Assembly: GCA_035532295.1 (NCBI GenBank)
Contig: DATKRH010000058.1
Span: forward strand, 1 to 64,000
Direction: 5' to 3'
Source of the DNA: DASUBV01 sp035532295
Lineage (GTDB): Bacteria > Actinomycetota > Actinomycetes > Streptosporangiales > Streptosporangiaceae
DNA length: 64,000 bases
The translations under genes were made by a program, and so were the position numbers. Positions 1 to 8,332 of the stretch are shown here, piece after piece; positions within the stretch are counted from its first letter, which is position 1; each line of letters begins with the position of its first letter. The notes below the pieces were generated by a model that ran no database searches, was not told the DNA's origin, and saw nothing but the letters and a program-made list of their open reading frames with translations.

Positions 1-2340
1 GCCCCAGCTCGACATGGCCCGCGCGTAGTGATGCCCGCATTCCGCCTCGTCAAAGGGGTTGCGCCGGAGCCCGGAAAAGCGCTCGCGCACGGCCGCCACG
101 ACGTCCAGCGCCAGCTCCGTCTGGCCCTGCTGGGCCAGGCCCATCGCGTAGACGTACTCCAGCCCGGTCCATGCCTCCGGCCAGTACGGCATCGGGTGCT
201 CGGGCAGGCCGTTGGGATAGGACAAGACGATGTGCCCGCGCTCGCCGTGCACGGCGTAGGTACGCATGTAGTTGGTCCAGTCGCCGAAGTCCTCGACGTA
301 GTTGAGCCGGTGAATGCTGTCCAGCGCCGCCCGCGCGTGGTCCTGGTCGAGCACCGGCCCCAGCCCGGTGAGCTGGGCGTAGGTGTCACCGACGAGCTGG
401 TCGATGATGCAGCCATCCTCGATCTGGAACTCCGGGTGGTCGGCGCGCTGGGCGCCCATGCTGTCCGAGCGCAGCCGCGGGGCGATCTTCGAGAAGTCTT
501 CCGGCGCGACCACCTGCTGCTCGTAGTACCGGCCGTTGAACAGCCGCGCCTCGGTCGCCTGCTGGCCGGCCGCCAGCACCGATCGGCAGGTGCTGGCGAA
601 CTCGTCGTCACCCACCGCTGCGGCCAACTGCGCGCCGGCGGCCAGCGCCGCCAGGTACCAGCTCTGAATGACCGGGTTCGGCCCGTAGTACTCGACATCC
701 ATCGTGTTGTGCTGGGCGCCTTCGGCGAGGCCGTCCCGGTCGGCGTCCCAGCCGCCGTCGATCCAGGCGAACTCCAGCGACCGCCGGCAGGCCGGCCACA
801 GCCGCCGCAGCCACTCGTCGTCGCCGGACAGCTTCCAGTCCCGGTGCAGCTTCACCACGCAGCCGAACTGGCCGTCGGCGGCGGTGACCGGGTACTCCTG
901 AGCCTTGCTGAGCGGCAGCATGATCCGGAAGCTCATGGCGCCGGCCGCATCGGTCGCGTGCAGGTACTCCAGCTCGCGCATCTGCCGGGCCAGGCCGCCG
1001 AACAGGTAGCCGGTGGCCAGGTCGTAGTTCCAGACGTGCGTGCACGAGCCGAGGCAGGACCCGGCGTCGTCCAGGCAGCCCTCCCAGCCGAAGGGATAGC
1101 CGTCCGCGGTGCGGAAGTAGGTCTGGCTGCGCAGCGTGCTGAGGTTGAACAGCGCGGCCTCCTTGACCGGGGCGCTCAGGTCACTGGACCAGAACGCGGA
1201 GACGAAGCGCTGGGTCACCGACTCCAGCTCGGCCAGCCGCGGGGCCTGCTGGGTGAGGATCTCCCACGCGTCCGCCCCGGCCCGGGCGTAGTGGTTGCCG
1301 ACGGTCTCGGGGCCGGCCAGGCCGGCCGGGCCCTGCTTCCCGCCCCGCCACGACCGGCGGTTCGGGAAGTGCCAGCCCAGCAGGAAGACCGCGGTCGCGG
1401 TGGCGCCCGGCTCCAGCACGCGGTGCGTGCCGCAGGTGCCGGCAATCGCGGCCGTGCTCGTCGGCCCGTGCCCGCCCAGGCCGAACAGGCCCGGCAGCGG
1501 CCGTCCCGTCTCCAGGTAGCCCTGCCACATCGCGAACAGGCCCTGGTTCCACTTGCCCATGCCCCAGCTCGGCCCGACCCACGTGTCCGGGCCCACCGCC
1601 GCGGCCGCGATCGTCCCCCATTCCTCGTGCCCGGTGTCCATCGATCCGTCGGACAGCAGGAAGCCCGCCAGGCCCGGCGCCGACCGGGGACTGGACTGCG
1701 GGCTGCTCGGCTGGCCGTGGGCGCGCAGGGAGTGACCGACGATGGCCTCAGCGGACATCAGCACGCTCGCGTCGACCGGCTCGCTCGCCCGCGAGGTCAG
1801 CACCACGCGGAACGCTGCCAGCGGCAGGCCGCTGATCTCCGCGTCGCCCGGTGACAGCGGATTGAAGGCCTCGACGCTGACCTGAACGGGAAAGTTCGGG
1901 TCCGACAGCACGACCCGCCCGAATGGGTAGGCGGCCTGGAACTCGCAGGCGGCGAAACGGGGCAGCCCCGCGAGCGGGGCCGGCGACCCCTGCCAGCCTT
2001 CCACTTCCTCGTCAAACAGCGCCCCCTCCAGCACGCGCGCTTGCGCCGGGATGCCATCGCCCGCGACGCGGCAGGCGAAGAAGGTCAGTGGCGAGGTCAG
2101 GCCCTTCGACGGATGGTTCTCCAGCTCCCAGTCCCGGAACTGGCCGCGGCCACCGAACCCGACGGTCCCGGTGCCGATCCCGCCGAGCGGCAGCGAGATA
2201 CGAGACCGGTCGCGCCCGGTATAGGTGCGGGCCACGGGCCAGCCCGCAGCCTCCCCGGCCAGCGCAGCCTCCCCGGCCAGCCCCGCCTCCCCGGCCAGCC
2301 CCGCCTCGCCTGCCGACTCCGCGCCACCTGTCGTCCCCAT
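1..2340 (-). CDS. GH116-type glycoside hydrolase (beta-glucosidase/glucosylceramidase-like), 3' end cut by window
   Basis: Frame open from the ATG at 2340 to base 1 (780 codons), so only the last residues are missing. After a low-complexity N-terminus, residues 48-75 (ISLPLGGIGTGTVGFGG, then FRDWELENHP) match the GH116/DUF608 N-terminal domain. The C-terminal alpha/alpha barrel shows GSCxGSCTHVWNYD, EGAQHNTMDVEYYGPNP (residues 540-554), GCIIDQLVGD (643-652) and NPFDEAECGHHYARAMSSWG. E540 resembles the nucleophile region of human GBA2 and D647 could be the acid/base, but these assignments are tentative. No signal peptide, so it probably acts in the cytoplasm on imported beta-glucosides. It follows the two permease genes by 59 bp in the same direction. 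GGACGG precedes the start. Family is firm; substrate is inferred. Confidence 0.88.
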   Translation of the reverse strand, partial: MGTTGGAESAGEAGLAGEAGLAGEAALAGEAAGWPVARTYTGRDRSRISLPLGGIGTGTVGFGGRGQFRDWELENHPSKGLTSPLTFFACRVAGDGIPAQARVLEGALFDEEVEGWQGSPAPLAGLPRFAACEFQAAYPFGRVVLSDPNFPVQVSVEAFNPLSPGDAEISGLPLAAFRVVLTSRASEPVDASVLMSAEAIVGHSLRAHGQPSSPQSSPRSAPGLAGFLLSDGSMDTGHEEWGTIAAAAVGPDTWVGPSWGMGKWNQGLFAMWQGYLETGRPLPGLFGLGGHGPTSTAAIAGTCGTHRVLEPGATATAVFLLGWHFPNRRSWRGGKQGPAGLAGPETVGNHYARAGADAWEILTQQAPRLAELESVTQRFVSAFWSSDLSAPVKEAALFNLSTLRSQTYFRTADGYPFGWEGCLDDAGSCLGSCTHVWNYDLATGYLFGGLARQMRELEYLHATDAAGAMSFRIMLPLSKAQEYPVTAADGQFGCVVKLHRDWKLSGDDEWLRRLWPACRRSLEFAWIDGGWDADRDGLAEGAQHNTMDVEYYGPNPVIQSWYLAALAAGAQLAAAVGDDEFASTCRSVLAAGQQATEARLFNGRYYEQQVVAPEDFSKIAPRLRSDSMGAQRADHPEFQIEDGCIIDQLVGDTYAQLTGLGPVLDQDHARAALDSIHRLNYVEDFGDWTNYMRTYAVHGERGHIVLSYPNGLPEHPMPYWPEAWTGLEYVYAMGLAQQGQTELALDVVAAVRERFSGLRRNPFDEAECGHHYARAMSSWG
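2254..2307 (-). repeat. Three 18-bp in-frame tandem repeats in the GH116 N-terminus
   Basis: Residues 12-29 of the glycosidase read EAGLAG, EAGLAG, EAALAG, from three nearly identical 18-bp units. The stretch precedes the catalytic fold and is probably a disordered leader. Confidence 0.85.
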
Positions 2341-2399
2341 CAACTGCCGTCCTTTCTCGTTGACCTACGTCTGCGTGCGCTCGCGCTGGAGCCAGCCCC

Positions 2400-3314
2400 C
2401 TACCGCGAGATGCCCCGGAAGCCAATGCCCTCCATGAGCCGCCGTTGCAGGAAGATAAAGCCGATGACGCAGGGCACGCAGAGCACCGACAACCCGGCGA
2501 AGATCGCGCCCAGCGGGCCGCCGCCGGCGACCGACTCCAGGTTGTACAGGGCCAGCGGAGCGGTCATCCGGCTGGTGGTGTTGATGAACAGGTTGGGCCA
2601 GAAGAAGTCGTTCCAGATGTACTGGCCGGTGATCACCATCACCGCCGAGATGGCTGGCCAGGACAGCGGAACCATGACGTGCCGGATGATCCCCAGGTGA
2701 CCGGCGCCGTCGATGCGCGCCGCGTCGTCGAGATCGGTCGGGATGGTCCGGAAATGCTGCCGCAGCAGGAAGATGCCAACGACCTGGATGAGCGCGGGGA
2801 TGATCAGGCTGAGCTGGGTGTTCAGCAGATGCAGGTACTTGACCACGACGAACTCGGGAACGGCCGAGACCTGGCTCGGCAGGGTCAGCGCGGCCAGGAA
2901 GAGAGTGAACACCAGCTCCCGGCCCCGGAATTCGAGCCGGGCGAACGCGTAGGCGGCCAGGACGCTGACGATCGCGGCCCCGACGACGACCGCTACCGTC
3001 ACGACGATCGAGTTCAGGATGTTCACGGCGAACGGGGCGGCCGAGAACAGCGTCCGGTAGCTGGACAGCGTGAGATGGGTCGGAAACCAGACCGGCGGCA
3101 GCGCCGACTGATCGCGCGTCACCTCGAACGACTGCAGGACGACCCACACCACCGGAAGCAACATGACCACCCCGGCGATCACCAGGAAGAGCGCCACGAG
3201 CGCCCGGCCCATCGCTGGCCTCGACCACCTGCGCCGACGCCGGGGAAGAGGACCGACGCCGGGGAAGAGGACCGACGCCGGGGTCATCAGGCCTGCCCGC
3301 CTAGACGCGCTCAT
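2400..3314 (-). CDS. ABC sugar transporter permease (MalG/CUT1 type)
   Basis: A 304-residue inner-membrane permease with about six transmembrane segments. The ATPase-docking EAA loop reads DDAARIDGAGHLGIIRHVMVPLSWP at about residues 195-220. The N-terminus carries a basic patch (PRRRRRWSR) before the first hydrophobic segment (VALFLVIAGVVMLLPVVWVV). It belongs to the CUT1 family that imports mono- and oligosaccharides. The ORF overlaps the preceding permease gene by 14 bp, so the two are translationally coupled. No ATPase gene is in the locus; in actinomycetes such importers often share an MsiK-type ATPase encoded elsewhere. Substrate likely a beta-glucoside, from the adjacent GH116 gene. Confidence 0.93.
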   Translation of the reverse strand: MSASRRAGLMTPASVLFPGVGPLPRRRRRWSRPAMGRALVALFLVIAGVVMLLPVVWVVLQSFEVTRDQSALPPVWFPTHLTLSSYRTLFSAAPFAVNILNSIVVTVAVVVGAAIVSVLAAYAFARLEFRGRELVFTLFLAALTLPSQVSAVPEFVVVKYLHLLNTQLSLIIPALIQVVGIFLLRQHFRTIPTDLDDAARIDGAGHLGIIRHVMVPLSWPAISAVMVITGQYIWNDFFWPNLFINTTSRMTAPLALYNLESVAGGGPLGAIFAGLSVLCVPCVIGFIFLQRRLMEGIGFRGISR

Positions 3315-4389
3315 AGTGAACCCACTTCCTGGCGAGCAGGCCCATCACGACCACGAAGCTGACCAGGATGGCCACGTTGATCAGTGATACAACGGCGCTG
3401 TAGCCGAACTGGTAGTTCTGGAAGGCGTCCCGGTAGATGTAGAGCAGGACGGTCTGAGTGGCGATCCCGGGCCCGCCGTTGGTGTCGATCAGCGGCCACG
3501 TGAAGATCTCGAAGGCGCCGATGAACGCGGTCGCCGAGGCGATGAAGGTCGCGGGCGAGAGCATCGGGAGCGTGATCCGCCGGAAGCGGGCCAGCGCGTT
3601 CGCGCCGTCGATGGAAGCTGCCTCGTAAAGCTCGGCCGGGATGGACTGCAGCCCCACCAGGAAGATGATGAAGGTGAAGCCGATCGTGGCCCAGACATCG
3701 ATGATGACCAGGCCCGGCAGCGACCAGGTCCCCGAGGCCAGCCAGTTCGGCGGATTCAGGCCGATCTTGTGCAGGTAGTAGTTCAGCGGCCCGGTGCCGT
3801 CGGCCATGATGTACGACCACATCAGGGCCACGACGCCCGCTGACATCAGGAACGGCGTCACGATGGCCGTGCGCGCCCAGTAACGGACGACGCGGGACCG
3901 CACAGTCGTCACCGCCAGCGCCAGGCCCAGGCCCAGGCCGATGTGCACGGCGGTCGTCATGATGTCGAACAGGAAGGTATTCGACAGGGTCTGGCCCAGC
4001 TGGGGGTCATGGGCGACGGCCCGGTAATTGCTGAGCCCCACCAGGTGCGGCGGCGAGATCAGGTCCCATTGCAGGAACGAGATCAGCACGATCCCGATCA
4101 GCGGGATGCCGATGAACGCGGCGTACAGGACCAGCGCCGGGCTCAGCAGGAGGTAAGCCGTCAGGGGCTGCCGGCGGCCCACTCCCCGGCGACGGTCCGG
4201 CCGCTGGCGGCCGGGGAGCCGGCGGCGCGGGAGCCGGCTCCCGCGCCGCGCCGGCGCCGCGAGCGGGTCGGCGGACCCGTCCGCCGGCGCGGCGGCCGCT
4301 GCCAGCGAGCTCGCCGCGGCGCTTCCCGCGACAGCCACGGTCGGCATCGATGCTGTCCTGGTCAGCGGCTTTGCTATCCGCATCCGCAA
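3301..4389 (-). CDS. ABC sugar transporter permease (MalF/CUT1 type)
   Basis: A 362-residue permease with a long Ala/Pro/Arg-rich cytoplasmic N-terminus (about 75 residues) followed by six hydrophobic segments. The EAA motif reads EAASIDGANALARFRRITLPMLSP. The chosen start is TTG at 4389, because a strong Shine-Dalgarno (GGGAGGAGG) lies 7 bases upstream; an in-frame ATG two codons later sits too far from it. Forms the heterodimeric channel with the downstream permease. It lies 64 bp after the binding-protein gene, in one operon. Confidence 0.92.
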   Translation of the reverse strand: MRMRIAKPLTRTASMPTVAVAGSAAASSLAAAAAPADGSADPLAAPARRGSRLPRRRLPGRQRPDRRRGVGRRQPLTAYLLLSPALVLYAAFIGIPLIGIVLISFLQWDLISPPHLVGLSNYRAVAHDPQLGQTLSNTFLFDIMTTAVHIGLGLGLALAVTTVRSRVVRYWARTAIVTPFLMSAGVVALMWSYIMADGTGPLNYYLHKIGLNPPNWLASGTWSLPGLVIIDVWATIGFTFIIFLVGLQSIPAELYEAASIDGANALARFRRITLPMLSPATFIASATAFIGAFEIFTWPLIDTNGGPGIATQTVLLYIYRDAFQNYQFGYSAVVSLINVAILVSFVVVMGLLARKWVHYERV

Positions 4390-4453
4390 CTCGCCGCCTC
4401 CTCCCGGAATCTAGCCGCCGCACCCGCGACGGCCGCCGCCTCCTGCCAAGAGC

Positions 4454-5851
4454 TCAGACCTGCTGCGCCATGAGCTGGGTGCAGTTGGCCTGCATGGTCT
4501 TCATGCCGGCGGCGGGAGTCGTGGCCCCGGTCAGGATCTGCTCCCAGACCGTGCTGATCTCGCTCTCGACCGCGCTGCCGTTGGGGACGCCGACGATCAT
4601 GGTGGAGTACGCCAGCTCGTTGCTGAAGTTCTCGGTGCCCGGCGGGAAGTTCTTGAGGAACGCCGCGCTGCGGGCCACCGACTGCCGGATCGGCATGTCG
4701 CCGCCGAAGTTCACCACCGGCCCGTTCTGGAACTCCTCCGAGATCGTGAACTTGATGAACTCCCAGAGCGCCTTCTTGTTATGGGTCGACTTGAACATGG
4801 GGAACCCGCCGACGCCGACCGGAGTGCCGCTGGCGGTCTTCTGGGGCCAGGGGACGATGGCGAACTGCTGGTTGATCTGGCTCTGCGACAGCGGGATGTT
4901 GGAGTTGGGCCAGATCCCGGCGCCGAACATCCCCAGCTTGCCGACCGCGGCCTCGTTGAAGGCGTTGTAGGAGCCGCCCGGCTGGTTTACCAGCTTCTTG
5001 CTGACCAGGCCGCGGACGAACGCCGCCGCCTCGATGTTGGCCGGGCTGTCGGCGGTGCACTTGGTCTGGTCGACGTTGAGGATCCCGCCACCGTTGGTGA
5101 GGACCCAGGGATACACGTCGGTGAAGGGCCCCGGCGTGGGAGCGCCGATGGCGAAGCCCAGGCGGCCGGAGCCTGACGCGATCTTCGCCGCCGCCTTCTC
5201 GAAGTCGTCCCAGGTCCAGCCCGGCTGCGGATCGGCGATGCCCAGCTGCTTGAACAGCGACCGGTTGTACCACATCGACATGACGTTGTAGCCGATCGGG
5301 ATGAAGTAGGTCTTGCCGTTCAGGTCGTCGAGCTGGCGGAAGTTGGCCAGCATGTTCGGGCTGACGTCCTGGTAAAAGTTGCTCACGGCCGGCTGGTCGG
5401 TGGCGATGTAGCTGTCGAGCGGCTCCAGGACGCCCCGCTTCTCGAACAGCTGCATGCCCTCGGTGGCGATATAGGCGCTGTCGATCGCCTCGCCGCCGGC
5501 CAGCCTCGTGGAGACCTCCTGGAACACTGAGACCCAGGTGTTGGTGGCGGTGTTCGTGGTGAACGGCTTGACGGTGATTCCGGTCTTCTTGGTGAAGGCC
5601 GCGAGGTACTTCGTCGTCTGAGCGAAGTCCTTGGGAGTGACCGGCAGGCCGATAGTCAGCACGTCGTCGGCGGTCGACCCGCCGCCCGACGCCGATGACC
5701 CGCACGCCGCCAGCAGCGGTCCGGCCGCGGCGGCCACCGCCGCCGCCTTGGCCCCCGCGGTCAGGAAATCTCGGCGGCCCATCCCGCGCGCGGCGGCCCG
5801 GTCCAGCTGGCGTGCCCTGCCCACCTGACCACCTGACGGATGTGAGTTCAT
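4454..5851 (-). CDS. Extracellular sugar-binding lipoprotein (ABC family 1)
   Basis: A 465-residue binding protein for the two permeases encoded downstream. The N-terminus combines a twin-arginine-like signal (GRRDFLTAGAKAAAV) with a lipobox (LLAAC followed by GSS), so it should be exported and anchored by a lipidated Cys. The body matches the SBP_bac_1 fold (VLTIGLPVTPKDF near the N-terminus, MSMWYNRSLFKQLGI, and a Trp-rich C-terminal half). GGAAGGAAGG lies just before the ATG. It is the first gene of the operon, transcribed from the promoter and palindrome near 6109-6153 through a leader of about 265 nt. Sugar specificity is inferred from the GH116 gene in the operon. Confidence 0.94.
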   Translation of the reverse strand: MNSHPSGGQVGRARQLDRAAARGMGRRDFLTAGAKAAAVAAAAGPLLAACGSSASGGGSTADDVLTIGLPVTPKDFAQTTKYLAAFTKKTGITVKPFTTNTATNTWVSVFQEVSTRLAGGEAIDSAYIATEGMQLFEKRGVLEPLDSYIATDQPAVSNFYQDVSPNMLANFRQLDDLNGKTYFIPIGYNVMSMWYNRSLFKQLGIADPQPGWTWDDFEKAAAKIASGSGRLGFAIGAPTPGPFTDVYPWVLTNGGGILNVDQTKCTADSPANIEAAAFVRGLVSKKLVNQPGGSYNAFNEAAVGKLGMFGAGIWPNSNIPLSQSQINQQFAIVPWPQKTASGTPVGVGGFPMFKSTHNKKALWEFIKFTISEEFQNGPVVNFGGDMPIRQSVARSAAFLKNFPPGTENFSNELAYSTMIVGVPNGSAVESEISTVWEQILTGATTPAAGMKTMQANCTQLMAQQV

Positions 5852-6334
5852 TGCGTGCCTTCCTTCCTTACGCCGCGGGAGCCTCCCTGCTCCTCTGCCT
5901 GGCTCGGCCAGGCAGGCCGCGGGTGGCCGAGCGGTATCGCCCAGCGAGCTGGAGCTGATGTCTGCGCGCGCCCGAATGGCCCGGCATGCTGCGAGGTAAC
6001 CGACGTGCCTGAACCGAGGTTCAGCTGCTCGATGCTGTGCATAGACCTAGCCAAACCTCTCCGCTCGCGGCCCTGCTTGCGGTCGATCACGCCGCACCCG
6101 GAGGGGGGAGTAATCGATTACTGCATAATTTCCGAGTCCCGCACGGCTGTCAATAGCAGCAGCGGACTTACTTGGCCGAAGCGGCACGCACCGTCAGCGG
6201 CCCGGCCAGGACCCCCAGTATCCGACCGGAGACGACCCGGCCAGGCGAAAGCGGTCCCGGTCCGCGAGCCGACTCGGGAGGACCAGGACCGCATGGCGGC
6301 CGGGCGGCGTGGCTGGGCCGCACCGGGATCGCCC
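5852..6334. other. Intergenic region between binding-protein gene and protease gene
   Basis: It holds the leader of the sugar operon, its promoter/operator (6109-6153) and the 3' flank of the sedolisin gene. A perfect 9-bp stem with a 3-nt loop (5895-5915) lies 44 bp upstream of the binding-protein ATG and could affect its translation. Short ORFs here have no ribosome sites or recognisable domains and look spurious. Confidence 0.6.
6109..6153 (-). promoter_or_regulatory. Promoter and palindromic operator of the sugar/GH116 operon
   Basis: On the minus strand TTGACA (6148-6153) is followed after 17 bp by AATTAT (6125-6130). A perfect 14-bp palindrome AGTAATCGATTACT (6109-6122) covers the expected transcription start. 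A palindrome with a central CG is typical of LacI-family operators, which commonly repress CUT1 sugar operons. No LacI-type gene is in the window, so the repressor would be encoded elsewhere. Confidence 0.68.
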
Positions 6335-7987
6335 TTAGCTGACCGTGATGGTGAAGCGCGTCACGCCCCGGGCGTGGCCCCGCGCGTCCGTCGCCGTGAC
6401 CACGACGCGGAAGACCGTCCCGGCGGTGATCGAGGCCGATACGGTGCCGGTGACCGCCCCGTTGCTGGAGCCGGGGATCGCGTGGATGGCCAGCCCGGCC
6501 GGCAGCCCGGTCGCCGTGTAGGCCAGCGAGCCCGCCGCCGTCCTGGAATTGAGGGCGGTGATCGTCAGGCTGAACGCGGCCCCTGGGGTCGTGCTCTTGG
6601 CTCCCGGATCGACGACCGTGACCGGGCTCGTGCCCTGGCGGGAGAAACCGTAGGAGCCGTCCGGCGTCCCCACCCCGGTCGGGCCGTCGTAGCCGATCTC
6701 GCCGTGACACAGGTAGCTCCGGGCGGCCGGGCAGACGCCGTCCACGCCCGATGTCACGTCGTGGAAGCGGGCGGGATGCTGGTACAGGTAGGACGCCGGG
6801 TAGCTGCGCGGGGCCGGATACCCGGCCAGCGCGTAGACGGCCGTAACGATCGGGGTGGCCGCGCTGGTGCCGCCGAGCTCGGCCCAGGCCCCGGGGGTCC
6901 GGTAGGTGTCATACACCGCCACGCCGGTCGCCGGGTTGGCTACGGCCGCCACGTCGTTCTGCGTGCGGGTCACGCAGCCGCCCGCGGCGATGTCGACCGG
7001 CTTGCGCTGCCATGACGGCTTGGCGGTGTGCGGCGAGCAGCCGGACCCGGTCCCGCCGGTCAGGGCCGGATTGGTGGTGCCCCAGGCCGTCTCGGCCCAG
7101 GGCCGCGAGCCCGAGGCAACGTGCCGCAGCGTGGTGCCGCCCACAGCGGTGACGTACTGCAGGTCGGCCGGGTAGACCGTGCCATAGCCGGAGTCTCCGG
7201 CCGCGAAGACGATCGCGTGACCCGGGTGGTTGAAGTAGTGGTTGTAGGCCCACTGGCCACCGAACTCGGTTCCGCTCCAGCTATTGGAGACGAAACGCGC
7301 GCCCGCGGCCACGGCGGTGTTCTCGGCGGCGCCCAGGCTCGAGGTGGTCGGTGCGCCAGCCTCGACCAGCAGGATGCGGCACCGCGGGCAGATCGCCGAG
7401 ACCATGTCCAGGTCCAGCGACTCCTCGACCGCCCACCCGACGTTCGCCCTGGGCAGCGGCCTGGGCTTGCCGCGGGAGTTGACAATGCGCAGGCAGCCCG
7501 ACGAGGTCTTGCAGGACCCCAGGTGAAACTTGCTCCGGTAGCTGGCCAGGTTGCGCGCGGCGTCCGGGTCGCTGTAGGCGTCCACGATCGCGATCGTCTC
7601 GCCCCGGCCCTTCCTGGCCGCGGCCCAGGTCAGCCCGTACGCGCTGCGCAGGCTGGCCGGACCGAGCCCTGGTACTCGGGCGCTGGCCGGAACGAACGCC
7701 GGCGCCCCGCGGTATCGGCCCGCGAGCTGGTAGACCGACTGGCACTCCATCTGCCCCGGGCTGGCGGCTACCGGGCACACACGGCGCTCATCGCCAGGCA
7801 GCGGCCGCGCCACGCTGGCCTGCCCGCCCCCGGCGCGGACAACGACGACCGGCTCCGGTCGCGGGTGACTCGCCGCGGCGGCCGCGGTCGCGGCGGTCGC
7901 GGCCGCGGGCGCCGCCGCGAGGCCGGCCGTCGCGGTTAGCGATGATAAAAGAGCGGCAAATAGCCTATTGCGCCGGGTTCCCCGCAC
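6335..7987 (-). CDS. Secreted sedolisin-family (S53) serine-carboxyl peptidase
   Basis: A 550-residue protein with a signal peptide (about residues 1-35, basic then Ala-rich). The catalytic domain shows the S53 signature: E188/D192 in EESLDLD, oxyanion Asp D265 in FAAGDSGYG, and nucleophile S375 in GGTSAATP. Residues near GYDGPTGVGTPDG fit the C-terminal calcium-site region. The last 95 residues form a beta-rich putative Ig domain (ITALNSRTAAGSL, ATDARGHARG). It lacks the long Pro-kumamolisin prodomain; only about 100 residues precede the catalytic core. S53 enzymes usually work at acid pH. The GTG start has GGAGGA at ideal spacing. Divergent from the lectin-CHAP gene. Confidence 0.92.
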   Translation of the reverse strand: MRGTRRNRLFAALLSSLTATAGLAAAPAAATAATAAAAASHPRPEPVVVVRAGGGQASVARPLPGDERRVCPVAASPGQMECQSVYQLAGRYRGAPAFVPASARVPGLGPASLRSAYGLTWAAARKGRGETIAIVDAYSDPDAARNLASYRSKFHLGSCKTSSGCLRIVNSRGKPRPLPRANVGWAVEESLDLDMVSAICPRCRILLVEAGAPTTSSLGAAENTAVAAGARFVSNSWSGTEFGGQWAYNHYFNHPGHAIVFAAGDSGYGTVYPADLQYVTAVGGTTLRHVASGSRPWAETAWGTTNPALTGGTGSGCSPHTAKPSWQRKPVDIAAGGCVTRTQNDVAAVANPATGVAVYDTYRTPGAWAELGGTSAATPIVTAVYALAGYPAPRSYPASYLYQHPARFHDVTSGVDGVCPAARSYLCHGEIGYDGPTGVGTPDGSYGFSRQGTSPVTVVDPGAKSTTPGAAFSLTITALNSRTAAGSLAYTATGLPAGLAIHAIPGSSNGAVTGTVSASITAGTVFRVVVTATDARGHARGVTRFTITVS

Positions 7988-8332
7988 GAAATCCTCCGTA
8001 TCTGCGCGGTCCCCGGGCCGGATTGGCAGTCATCGGAGTAGATACCGCGACTGTGAGGTTTTAGCAGACCCTTAGCCCTGCCGCCAATGGCTATTAAGCA
8101 AAATTCAGCAAAGCGTGACCACCGGCACCCGCGCCGGCAGTGAAACGAGCGAGTCATTCCGCGGTCATCCGCTGCGTCGTATTGACCGTATCCGCGGGGG
8201 AAACACCGCGATCTGCCGCCCATAGGCTGGCGCCGGGGTAGCTGATACCTTCGGCTATCAGGCATCACTGAGCGCGATTATCGGATCAGGGCGGCGTTCC
8301 GCCGGCGCCACAACTGCACCATGGAGAGTGGC
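7988..8332. other. Divergent intergenic region, sedolisin / lectin-CHAP; possible structured leader
   Basis: 345 bp that must contain promoters for two secreted enzymes. A relatively AT-rich patch (about 8055-8110) is a likely promoter zone. Between 8195 and 8300 the sequence can fold: CCGCGGGGGAAACACCGCG near 8198, and a hairpin at 8242-8261 closed by a C(UUCG)G tetraloop. Structured leaders such as the c-di-AMP (ydaO) riboswitch precede wall-hydrolase genes in actinobacteria, but I cannot align the full ydaO consensus here. Confidence 0.35.

Noticed and set aside
28..1854. 608-residue plus-strand reading frame
   Set aside because: Arg/Pro/Gly/Ala-rich composition without domains; it is the antisense shadow of the GH116 gene, whose minus-strand frame is open and has clear family motifs.
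5848..6090. 80-residue minus-strand ORF in the leader of the sugar operon
   Set aside because: It overlaps the binding-protein start, has no family and no ribosome site. It is more likely untranslated leader.
5855..7015. 386-residue plus-strand frame across the protease gene end
   Set aside because: Antisense to sedolisin and the sugar operon leader; no domain.
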